Source: Candidatus Gastranaerophilales bacterium (lineage in GTDB: Bacteria; Cyanobacteriota; Vampirovibrionia; Gastranaerophilales; Gastranaerophilaceae). Taken from it: a stretch of 64,000 nt of DNA. Below the pieces are notes generated by a model. It was not told the origin of the DNA, did no database searches, and worked only from the letters and a program-made list of their open reading frames with translations. Location of the stretch: contig JAFQHZ010000042.1 in the NCBI GenBank assembly GCA_017415185.1, positions 1 to 64,000 of the forward strand, given 5' to 3'. The position numbers and the translations under genes are program-made. Below, in pieces: positions 33,189 to 41,203 of the stretch (positions are counted from its first letter, which is position 1; every line of letters starts with the position of its first letter).

Positions 33189-34967
33189 ATGAATAAGCTT
33201 AAATATATATATATATATCTAAACAGAAATTTATTCAATATTTGTGTTTGGAGTATTTTTTTAATTACAGCAATTTCGTTTGTGTTTTTGCCTTTGCATT
33301 TAGATATAAGAGTCATGCTTGCAAGTGCCCACCAAGCTGATTATATTGATGGAAATTGGCTTTATGCTGTATTAAATAGCTGGGAATTAAAAGGGTTTTT
33401 GGATAGAGCAGCTGTTTATGGCTTATATAAAATTGCAAATGTTTTTGCTTTGTATGCTTCAGGATATTATTTTGAAGTATTAATAAAATTCTTTTTCTTT
33501 ATAATTGCAACTGGAATGGTTTTTGCTTCTGCATATCTAGCATGTAAAGAGAAGAAGGCTTTTAATATAAATATTGCCCTTTTGACGTGTTCTGCTATTT
33601 ATGCTTCTTTAATACATTCTCATGTGCAAGCGGAAATGATTTGCGTACTCATTCTTATTTTGGCGTTTGCAATATATATTAATTCAAAAATAAATGCAAA
33701 ATATGTAAATTTAAAGTTGTTTATTTCGGGATTTTTAGCTGCTACGACAATTTTTTATAAAAGTATATTCGCGCTGATGGCGTTGGTGTTTTTTGCGGTA
33801 ATATTTTTGTGGAATAAAAGAAATAATAAAACATTTTCAATTAAAGAAATTTTATATTTTGTAATGGGTGGTTTGAGTGCTATTTTCATAGGTTTTGTAG
33901 TTATAATGCTTTTTAATCCAAGTGAAATAGAATGGGTAAAAAATGCAGGCATGTATGAAAATACTATTGTTTTTGGCGCTAGACCTAAATTTAAAGATAT
34001 ATGGCAATTGTTTTCCAATAGATTTGCATATTCTTGCCTTGCTATTCCTGTTGTGTTTTTGGGGATTTTAGCTGGTTTTAAAAATTTTGTAGACAAGCTT
34101 AGAAAAAAAGATGCTGTTGCTGCTGTTGCACATTTTGTAATATGGGCTGTTCCTTCGATTGTAATTATTTTAGCTAATAAATATTTTACATATCATTATA
34201 CTTTGTTTATGTTTTCTGCTTTGTTTGAGTTGTATATGGCGTTTGGCGATAAAAAATATTTTGAAGTCTTAAAAAACAAGTTGTTTAAATGGGAATATAT
34301 TTGCTTTGCTTTAATTGTTGTTTTATTTTATTCTTTGATAAAAATATTTGATTGGTCGAGCCAAAAGGGCGAAGTTTTTATTTTTGTTGCTGGATTATAT
34401 ATTGCATTTGCTTTTGTTATAAATTGCTTTAAAAATGACAAATTAAAATCTTATGTCAATATTAAAATTCCTTTGACAATAATATGTATTGTATATTTGT
34501 CCTATATCTCTATTTTTTCTGACAATTTCTATATTTGGAAGAAGTTAATTAAAAAAATGTATAAAGTTAATAAAAACTATATAGAAAGAATGAAAATAGA
34601 TAAAAAAGAACAAATTTTATACCTTGATGGCGGCATGAGTACATATATATTAGGAAATAAATCTTATTTAGAAGAACATTTTCCACTTTCTTTGCAAAGA
34701 ATTACTGAAGGGTCGCCTTTTGAAAATAGCAAGGTACACATAGAAGCTTTAGAAAGAGTGTTAAAGTATAATGGTAAATATATTGTGCTCAATCGAGTTT
34801 GGTTTTTTGGTGGTGAAAACGAACGTAATTTAAAAATTCAAGAAAAATTAAAAAAAGAATATCATTCAATTGGGGAAATTGAATATGTTTCTGTTGGCAT
34901 AGCTATTTTTAAGCGTCAAAGCAAGAATGATTTTGTTCGTGTAGAAATCTACGAACGAAATAAATAA
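33189..34967 (+). CDS. Polytopic GT-C-type glycosyltransferase (Gtr-like)
   Basis: 592 residues with about 11-12 membrane helices and a periplasmic C-terminal domain. After the first helix comes DIRVMLASAHQADYIDGNWL, an acidic loop where GT-C enzymes hold catalytic Asp. The third gene of the gtr cassette normally transfers the polyprenyl-linked sugar to surface glycan. The AAGG site is 8-10 nt from the ATG. An (AT)8 tract at 33203-33218, codons 5-10, makes the gene prone to frameshift by slippage; it is in frame here, so the gene is ON. Confidence 0.78.
   Translation: MNKLKYIYIYLNRNLFNICVWSIFLITAISFVFLPLHLDIRVMLASAHQADYIDGNWLYAVLNSWELKGFLDRAAVYGLYKIANVFALYASGYYFEVLIKFFFFIIATGMVFASAYLACKEKKAFNINIALLTCSAIYASLIHSHVQAEMICVLILILAFAIYINSKINAKYVNLKLFISGFLAATTIFYKSIFALMALVFFAVIFLWNKRNNKTFSIKEILYFVMGGLSAIFIGFVVIMLFNPSEIEWVKNAGMYENTIVFGARPKFKDIWQLFSNRFAYSCLAIPVVFLGILAGFKNFVDKLRKKDAVAAVAHFVIWAVPSIVIILANKYFTYHYTLFMFSALFELYMAFGDKKYFEVLKNKLFKWEYICFALIVVLFYSLIKIFDWSSQKGEVFIFVAGLYIAFAFVINCFKNDKLKSYVNIKIPLTIICIVYLSYISIFSDNFYIWKKLIKKMYKVNKNYIERMKIDKKEQILYLDGGMSTYILGNKSYLEEHFPLSLQRITEGSPFENSKVHIEALERVLKYNGKYIVLNRVWFFGGENERNLKIQEKLKKEYHSIGEIEYVSVGIAIFKRQSKNDFVRVEIYERNK
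33203..33218 (+). repeat. (AT)8 dinucleotide tract in codons 5-10
   Basis: Eight AT units encode alternating Tyr-Ile just after the start of the GT-C gene. Gain or loss of one unit would shift the frame and stop translation early. Confidence 0.8.
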
Positions 34968-34970
34968 TGA

Positions 34971-36380
34971 TTAAAACCTAAAATAAATGAAAGGGTTATA
35001 TGAGCTTGAAGCGATAAAAATACTTGATAAAAAGAACAAAAGAAGTAAATACATGTTTAAAAATATTTTGCCGATTTTAGTTTTGGCATTCAAAATGTTT
35101 TTAAATAATGGAACGCAACAAACAAAAGCTATAATTAAAACAACGATTTCTTTTTTTTCGATATAATAAGCTAATTCATAAGAGAAATTTTGTTCGTTTG
35201 GGTGTAAAAAACCAAACATATTCATTAAATAATTCCAAGCGTATTTGAAATTGTCTGCTCTAAAAATTACCCAGCCAATAAGAAATACAAAAATGCAATA
35301 AAAATGTCTTAAAATGTTGAAATGCCAAGGATATATTTCGGAATCAAGCTTTTTAATGTTTAAAATTTTCTCAAGAATTATAAAAAAGCCATGCCAAATT
35401 CCCCAAATGACAAAAGTCCATTGTGCCCCGTGCCAAATTCCTGTTAATAAAAATATTATTCCAAGATTTCTTAAAGTTTTTAATTTATCAATTCTGTTAC
35501 CGCCAAGACTAATATAAACATATTCTTTAAACCAAGTTGAAAGTGAAATATGCCATCTTCTCCAAAATTCGGTAATTGATTTTGAAATATATGGATAATT
35601 GAAGTTTTCCATAAATTTAAAACCAAAAATTAGCCCTAAGCCAATTGCCATATCGGAATATCCAGAAAAATCAAAGTATAATTGGAAACTATAAGAAATT
35701 GCACCAAGCCAAGCAGTAAAATGCGAAAAATTATTTGGGTCTTGAACAAAAATTTTGTCTGCAATTTCTCCTAGGGTGTTTGCGAGCAATATTTTTTTTG
35801 AAAGTCCAATAATAAACCTTTTAACTCCAAGATTAACTTTGTTAAAATTAACCTCTCTTGAATCAATTTGTTCATTAATATCATGATATTTAACAATTGG
35901 ACCTGCGATTAATTGAGGAAAAAGGCAAATAAACAAGGCTAATTTATAAATATTTTTTTGTGCTTTAACTTCTTTTCGATATACGTCAATAAGGTATGAA
36001 AGCGCTTGAAAAGTATAAAAAGAGATACCAATTGGCATAATAATATCAAGAGTATTAAAGTTTGAATGAAAAATGGAGTTGAAATTTTTAATAATAAAAT
36101 TAAAATATTTAAAATAGAATAAAAATCCAAGGTTTATTGCAATTGTTGATATTAGAATAATTTTTTTCTTTGTTTGAAATTTTTCTATATAAAGCGCACC
36201 CAAATAATTCACAACAATAGTAATCAACATTATCGACAAATATTTTGGTTCACCCCAAGCGTAAAAAAGAATGCTTGCGCATAAAAGAATTAAATTGTGT
36301 AATTCCTTTTTGCTTATTAAATATAGCAAGACAACTATTGGTAAAAATACATATAAAAAAGTCATTGAGCTAAAGAGCAT
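34971..36380 (-). CDS. MBOAT-family O-acyltransferase (AlgI-like)
   Basis: 469 residues, about 10-12 membrane helices. MBOAT/AlgI hallmarks: LFYAWGEPKYL near the N-terminus, FDFSGYSDMAIG, EFWRRWHISLSTWFKEYVYI and the catalytic His in LLTGIWHGAQWTFVIWG. These enzymes pass acyl groups across the membrane to modify exopolysaccharide or O-antigen. The partner DHHW protein gene lies immediately upstream (3 bp apart), as algI-algJ pairs do. It ends 3 bp from the convergent GT-C gene. Confidence 0.95.
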   Translation of the reverse strand: MLFSSMTFLYVFLPIVVLLYLISKKELHNLILLCASILFYAWGEPKYLSIMLITIVVNYLGALYIEKFQTKKKIILISTIAINLGFLFYFKYFNFIIKNFNSIFHSNFNTLDIIMPIGISFYTFQALSYLIDVYRKEVKAQKNIYKLALFICLFPQLIAGPIVKYHDINEQIDSREVNFNKVNLGVKRFIIGLSKKILLANTLGEIADKIFVQDPNNFSHFTAWLGAISYSFQLYFDFSGYSDMAIGLGLIFGFKFMENFNYPYISKSITEFWRRWHISLSTWFKEYVYISLGGNRIDKLKTLRNLGIIFLLTGIWHGAQWTFVIWGIWHGFFIILEKILNIKKLDSEIYPWHFNILRHFYCIFVFLIGWVIFRADNFKYAWNYLMNMFGFLHPNEQNFSYELAYYIEKKEIVVLIIAFVCCVPLFKNILNAKTKIGKIFLNMYLLLLFFLSSIFIASSSYNPFIYFRF

Positions 36381-36383
36381 TGT

Positions 36384-38104
36384 TTATTTTTCGCTTTCTT
36401 TTTCGTTTTTGTATAATTCTTTAAATTGGTTTATGGCATTTGTTTGTATGGTTATTATTAAAATGTTTGGTTTGATTTTTAAAATGTCTTCTTCCCATCT
36501 TGCTATTTTTAATTCCATTCCGCCAGAAGGCGCATTATATCTTCTTTTGTAGACATTTTTAAAAGAATATCTTGCAAATAAAAATAAATTTTCGCTAAAA
36601 GAGCTTCCTACCATATACACTTTTAAATCGTTTCCTTGAGGGAAAAATACGTCTTCTAGGTAAGTATCGTTTTCTTTTTTTAGCGTTTTTAATTCTTTTT
36701 CTTTTTTGTGCTGATATGTTATATAAGATTCTTTTAATTCTTTTATGTTAAGAGACTCATAAAAATAACCCAGTCTATATGTGTGCGGAAAATCGGTTAT
36801 TATTTGATTATGTTTTTTAATATTGTAGTCTGTTGTTTTGGGTAAGATTAAATTAGGAAAATCTTTTTTAATTCTTTTCATTAAACATTCAAAGCCAATA
36901 AATGCTCCATATTCGCTCCAATGTGGGTCGCTTTTTGGGAAAATATAATCCTTCTTTGAAGCTTCTTTTGATTCTTTGAATGGATAAATTACAATGTCGT
37001 TTTTTAAATAATCATTGATTTCATTTTGAAAATCTTCAATTTTATATTTTTCATTATTAACTATAAATGGTTTAACTTCTTCAGGATAAATTTGACCAGA
37101 CCCCGGCGGAATTAGGATATATAGCTTTATATTGTTTTTGTTACAAAAATCATATAGTTTTTTAATATTATTCTTGTAGATGTTAAATTCAGAATTTTTT
37201 ACGGGGTTTAACATAAACCAAGAATATTGATATGCCCAGTTTGTGGTTTTGTTGAAATAAATTTTGTTTAATTTGTAATAGTTTTTATTGAGTTTGTTTA
37301 GCAAATTGTTATATATAAAAATAATATTTTTTCTTTGACTAAACCTATCATTGAACCATTTATCAAAATTTTTTCCAAATTCAAAATTTATTTCGCCATC
37401 TTTAATAAAAGGCTCCCATTTTGCAAGAGAACGATTTTCTTGTTTTGAAAAATCTTCTTGATTTATGTTTGAAATTGGAATGAATAATAAAGTGAAAAAA
37501 ATTATCAAAAAACCAATTTCAATTCCTGATTTATTTTCAACATTTTTATAAATTGCAATGTAGCTAGATAATCTATATGAAATTAAATAAGTTAAAATTA
37601 AAATAATCACAAAAATATCAAAATCAAATTTTATTGATGAACGAAGTTTTAGCTCTTTTTGATATAAAAGAATAATTTTTTCATCATTTGGAATCAAAAT
37701 TAAAGAATTATTGATGATTTGTGCTTTTGCGCCAGTTATTTTAAAATTTTCAAAATCTTCAAGTTTGTGTTTTTTGTTTTTAAGTTTGATATTGTTTATT
37801 ATTAATTTATCTTTTTTATCAATATCGGAAATTATTATTCTTAATTTTTTTGGTTTTTTAATTCTTTTTATTTTAAAATTTGCTTCGTTAGTTTCTTTTA
37901 AATTTATTTTTTTAAATTTTTTCTTATATTTTTTGAATTGTTCGTCGTTTTTCTTGTTCAGCTGAACTTCAATGCCACACTGCGTTCCCCCCCCCCTCTA
38001 ATAGAGAAAGAAATTTCAAAAGGTTTAATAATTAACCAATGTTTGCTTGTTAAAACGAGGGTGATTAGAGTTATTAATATTGAGAAAATTGTTCGTTTTT
38101 TCAT
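36384..38104 (-). CDS. DHHW (AlgJ/AlgX-like) acyltransferase partner, frameshifted at poly-G
   Basis: An SGNH/DHHW domain (KWFNDRFSQRKNII, LIPPGSGQIYPE, KSDPHWSEYGAF, VGSSFSEN) is open from a TTG at 37697 (437 residues), but the same frame continues without a stop to a run of ten G at 37987-37996. On the other side another frame starts ATG at 38104 (MKKRTIFSILITLITLVLTS..., a membrane anchor). It hits TGA 13 codons after the tract, while the downstream frame has a TAG just before the tract. One more G (or two fewer) joins them into 573 residues. In the sequenced state the gene is OFF or makes only a truncated form. It works with the MBOAT protein in polysaccharide acylation. Confidence 0.8.
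37987..37996 (-). repeat. Homopolymer G10 tract (C10 on plus)
   Basis: Ten consecutive C on the plus strand in an otherwise AT-rich region, inside the reconstructed DHHW gene. Long G/C runs in AT-rich genomes are classic contingency tracts; 11 or 8 G would restore the frame. A homopolymer sequencing error is the alternative. Confidence 0.85.
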
Positions 38105-38151
38105 TAATTTTATCCATTTTTGCTATTAATGATAGCATAAAAGTGAACAAA

Positions 38152-39366
38152 TTAAGCAATATAAGCCGTATTTAAAACAAGCCCATACATTTCGTTAATG
38201 TTTCCCATTTCGTTTTGATTTTGGTTGAAGTTTGAAAAATATTTTTTGTTTTTGTTTTCTTGAATATCATTGAAAGAATAATGCAAAATGTCTTTAACAA
38301 GTTCAAATTGTTCTTCAGCGGACATTTTTTTGAAATCAGCTTCAAGAGATTGTCTTGCAATATATTTTCCTTTTAGGGAATGAGAAAGTCCTTTTTGCTT
38401 CATTAAATTGCTATATTCAAACAATGGAGAATTCATAAGTTCAAAATATAAATCCATATCCAAATTATCTTCGCAAATTACTCCATTTCTTAAAATTTCA
38501 ACGAGCATTGCAGTTTTATAATATTTTTCTCTTGTTTGTTCATCGTTTGGAATTTTTTGAGCTAATCTAATATTAAATTCAGCAGATTTTACAAAATCGT
38601 TTGAGCTATCATATAAATTTTGGCTAAATTTCTTTAATTCTTCTTGCGTGAAATTGCAGTCTTGGAATGCTTTTTGTGCAATATTTAATCCTTCTTTGAT
38701 GAAATCTATATCAAGAACTTCGGGCAAGTGGTCTGCTGGGGTGTGCAAAATTCTTTGATTAACAAGGTCTTTGAAGTTCCAGCGAACACTTCCTGCAAAC
38801 CAAGGTTCTTTGTGTTCTTTTGCGTCAATAATCATATAAAGACCATCGCAGTCGCTTCCTGGCATGGATAATTTTCTTCCAATTGAACAATTAGAATCGT
38901 AGCCAATGAAAGCAACTTCAAAACCTTTTTCTTGCGCTAATTTATGAATAGAAGATGAAATTTCTTTTTCGATGTTTTGGGTAATTTTTTTCATATCAGG
39001 AAAGCCAGTCATAGCGCAGAATTCTCTAACTAATTCTTGTTGTTGTGCTGGAGTTAGGCTGTCTAAGATTTTTAATTTTTCTAATGCTTCTTTGTTGGGC
39101 AAAATTCTTTCAAATCGGGTTGTTTTGCCGTCTTGTTCTTGTGTAAAATAATATTTTTTAACTGAATTTTCAAATTTTAATTCGTCCAAAAAAGCTTTAG
39201 CACTAAAATCTTTTTGTTTTGCCAAAAAAGAAATATTGCTAATTGGATAAAAATTTAAAAAATTTTGTTCGTTTTGTTGATTTTGCGTGTTTGAATTTTG
39301 TGTTTGTTTTTGGGTTTTGAAAAAATTTGAAGCTAGTTTAAAAGAAGTGATTTGTGAAATTTTCAT
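38152..39366 (-). CDS. MKIS-leader protein with nucleotidyltransferase-like motif
   Basis: 404 residues from the ATG at 39366, chosen because AGGAGA precedes it; the frame is open upstream but has no ribosome binding site. Leader MKISQITSFKLASNFFKT, a Gln/Asn-rich linker with NISFLAKQ, then a helical region. FIGYDSNCS plus SMPGSDCDGLYMII resembles the GS..SDxD motif of nucleotidyltransferases (here G/DS and DxD). A His/Glu-rich helical C-terminal part follows. It could be an NTase-type effector or toxin. Monocistronic. Function inferred from one motif. Confidence 0.55.
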   Translation of the reverse strand: MKISQITSFKLASNFFKTQKQTQNSNTQNQQNEQNFLNFYPISNISFLAKQKDFSAKAFLDELKFENSVKKYYFTQEQDGKTTRFERILPNKEALEKLKILDSLTPAQQQELVREFCAMTGFPDMKKITQNIEKEISSSIHKLAQEKGFEVAFIGYDSNCSIGRKLSMPGSDCDGLYMIIDAKEHKEPWFAGSVRWNFKDLVNQRILHTPADHLPEVLDIDFIKEGLNIAQKAFQDCNFTQEELKKFSQNLYDSSNDFVKSAEFNIRLAQKIPNDEQTREKYYKTAMLVEILRNGVICEDNLDMDLYFELMNSPLFEYSNLMKQKGLSHSLKGKYIARQSLEADFKKMSAEEQFELVKDILHYSFNDIQENKNKKYFSNFNQNQNEMGNINEMYGLVLNTAYIA

Positions 39367-39514
39367 ACGTTTTTCTCCTGATATTGTTATAAAACTTCTG
39401 AAAAAAATATGTTTGTTAATTAATGTAACAAAATAAATCTTTTTTGCAATTTGGTGCAAGAAAAAAACTTTATAAACATGAAAAGTATTATATTAGCCAA
39501 TATAGAGAGTAGTT

Positions 39515-39721
39515 ATGACAGAAGTTGAATTAAACGCTCTATTTAACATTTCCCCAGAAAAAGTTAAAAATGTGTATGCTACAAACACAATTAAGAGCCA
39601 AGAAGAAATCAGACGCATAGTTAAAATCTTTAATATTGCGCAGGACCAAAGGAAAACTTCAAAGAAGATTTCAGCCCGTGGACTTGCTGCATTTAAGGCG
39701 ATTTTAGTAAGCAACAATTAA
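39515..39721 (+). CDS. Small basic protein, unknown
   Basis: 68 residues: MTEVELNALFNISPEKVKNV..., a helical protein that may hold a helix-turn-helix (SQEEIRRIVKIFNIAQDQRK). AGAG lies a few bases before the ATG and TATTATAT about 25 bp upstream could be a -10 box. An antisense frame covers the same bases, but this strand has the more natural protein composition. Confidence 0.5.
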   Translation: MTEVELNALFNISPEKVKNVYATNTIKSQEEIRRIVKIFNIAQDQRKTSKKISARGLAAFKAILVSNN

Positions 39722-39788
39722 TATTTAAAGAAAAAAGCAAATGTCTAGGTGAATTTGCGAAGAAGTAATTGTGTCATTGTAAGAACAA

Positions 39789-41135
39789 TTAAGATTTTTT
39801 CTTTAAAATTATAATAAACTTATCGATTAATTCGTTAAGCATTAACGACATTCTGCGATAGTCGAGAATGGTGAAATCGATTGTTTCTGTTTCGAAAAGC
39901 CTTTTTTGGTCATTATCTGTTATTGTAAGGCGAACAAGCGCATGTTCTATGCCATCATATTCGATTGCCATAGAAGCGCAAACATCTCCTGAAGAAACGC
40001 TGAAGAGAGATTTGCTTCCTGTATAGGAATTGATTGCGAAATCTTGTCTTTTAATTCTTAAAATGTTTTCATATTTTTTGAAAACAGGAGTGATTACGAC
40101 TTTTAATTTGCGCAAATATGCTTGATTAAATAGCTTTATGCTGTTTTTATCAAATGCGCTTTGAACTTCAGGACTTGCAGTGTTTGAAGGTTTTTTTGAA
40201 TCTTCAACAGTTGCTTCTTGTTTTGCAATGATTTCTGATGGTTTTTTGAGGTTAATTGTGGGTTTTTTCTCTTTAACATAAAAATCAGAAGCAACAATTA
40301 AAGAATTTGTATTTTCGCAAGCTTTGTCTAACGCTGCATTAAGCGCATCTTTAATATCTTCAAAACTTTGTTCTTGAACTTCAACAACTCCTGCATTAGC
40401 CCCAGAATCGGTGCCGAGATTGTTGTTTATTCTTTCAAAAACGCTATATGCACCATTTAATTTTGTTTTTTGTAAGTAAACATAGAATTGATCAACATCT
40501 TTAATGATAACAGAATCGTTAATACGGATTGATTTTTTGATGATTGAAATGAAATCTTTTGGATTTTTATAGTTTGGATATTTTTTGTCAGGTGCAATCA
40601 ATAAAATACAAGCTTTTTGAGAATATTTTTTAGATTGAGCAATTTCGTTTTTCAAGAAATCATCACAATATTTTTGAGTATATACCCCTGTTTCAGATTG
40701 AACTATTCCAAGATTTGTTAAAAATTGGGTTCTTGATTCAATGCTCATGTTTAATTCATTCTTTTGTAAACACCAAATTGTGCGAATCAAAAGCTCGTAA
40801 TCAATGATTGGCATGAATAAAACATCACTAATGCCATTATCAAAAGCTTCGATAATAACTTCTCTTGAACAATTTTCGTTGATTAATAGAATTGGAAGAT
40901 TTTTATAGATTTCTTGGTTTTTAAGCCTTTTAATGAGTCCTAGCGCACGCATGTTGTTATTATCGCAATGAAGAATCAAAACATTAGGATTGAAACCATC
41001 AAACATGTTTTGCGCTTCTTCAATCGAGCAAGATTTAATTTTGTCCAAATTTCTCAACAACACAAGCTTTGAAGAAACCTGATTAACAAGCTCTTGTTTG
41101 TCACTAACTATAACAACCGTATTTACGTCAGCCAT
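39789..41135 (-). CDS. Response-regulator-like protein with degenerate GGDEF domain
   Basis: 448 residues. REC-like fold at 1-125, but the phospho-Asp position reads LILHCDNNN, so phosphorylation is uncertain. A GGDEF-like domain follows (~145-285; RINDSVIIKDVDQFYVYLQK where family members have RxGGDEF), so cyclase activity is probably lost. A linker rich in Lys/Pro/Ser leads to a C-terminal domain (~330-448, unknown, beta-rich, LVRLTITDNDQKRLFETETI). It is likely a non-enzymatic signalling adaptor. It stands alone, downstream of the M16 protease gene's 3' end. Confidence 0.7.
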   Translation of the reverse strand: MADVNTVVIVSDKQELVNQVSSKLVLLRNLDKIKSCSIEEAQNMFDGFNPNVLILHCDNNNMRALGLIKRLKNQEIYKNLPILLINENCSREVIIEAFDNGISDVLFMPIIDYELLIRTIWCLQKNELNMSIESRTQFLTNLGIVQSETGVYTQKYCDDFLKNEIAQSKKYSQKACILLIAPDKKYPNYKNPKDFISIIKKSIRINDSVIIKDVDQFYVYLQKTKLNGAYSVFERINNNLGTDSGANAGVVEVQEQSFEDIKDALNAALDKACENTNSLIVASDFYVKEKKPTINLKKPSEIIAKQEATVEDSKKPSNTASPEVQSAFDKNSIKLFNQAYLRKLKVVITPVFKKYENILRIKRQDFAINSYTGSKSLFSVSSGDVCASMAIEYDGIEHALVRLTITDNDQKRLFETETIDFTILDYRRMSLMLNELIDKFIIILKKKS

Positions 41136-41203
41136 TGACTTAAAATTACTCCCACAATTCTATATTTATAAAGATACTACAAAAATCTTATTTTGTAAAA
41201 AAA

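Noticed and set aside
39493-39717. Minus-strand frame of 74 codons
   Set aside because: It covers the plus-strand gene at 39515 and has a less natural composition and no ribosome binding site; kept the plus strand only.
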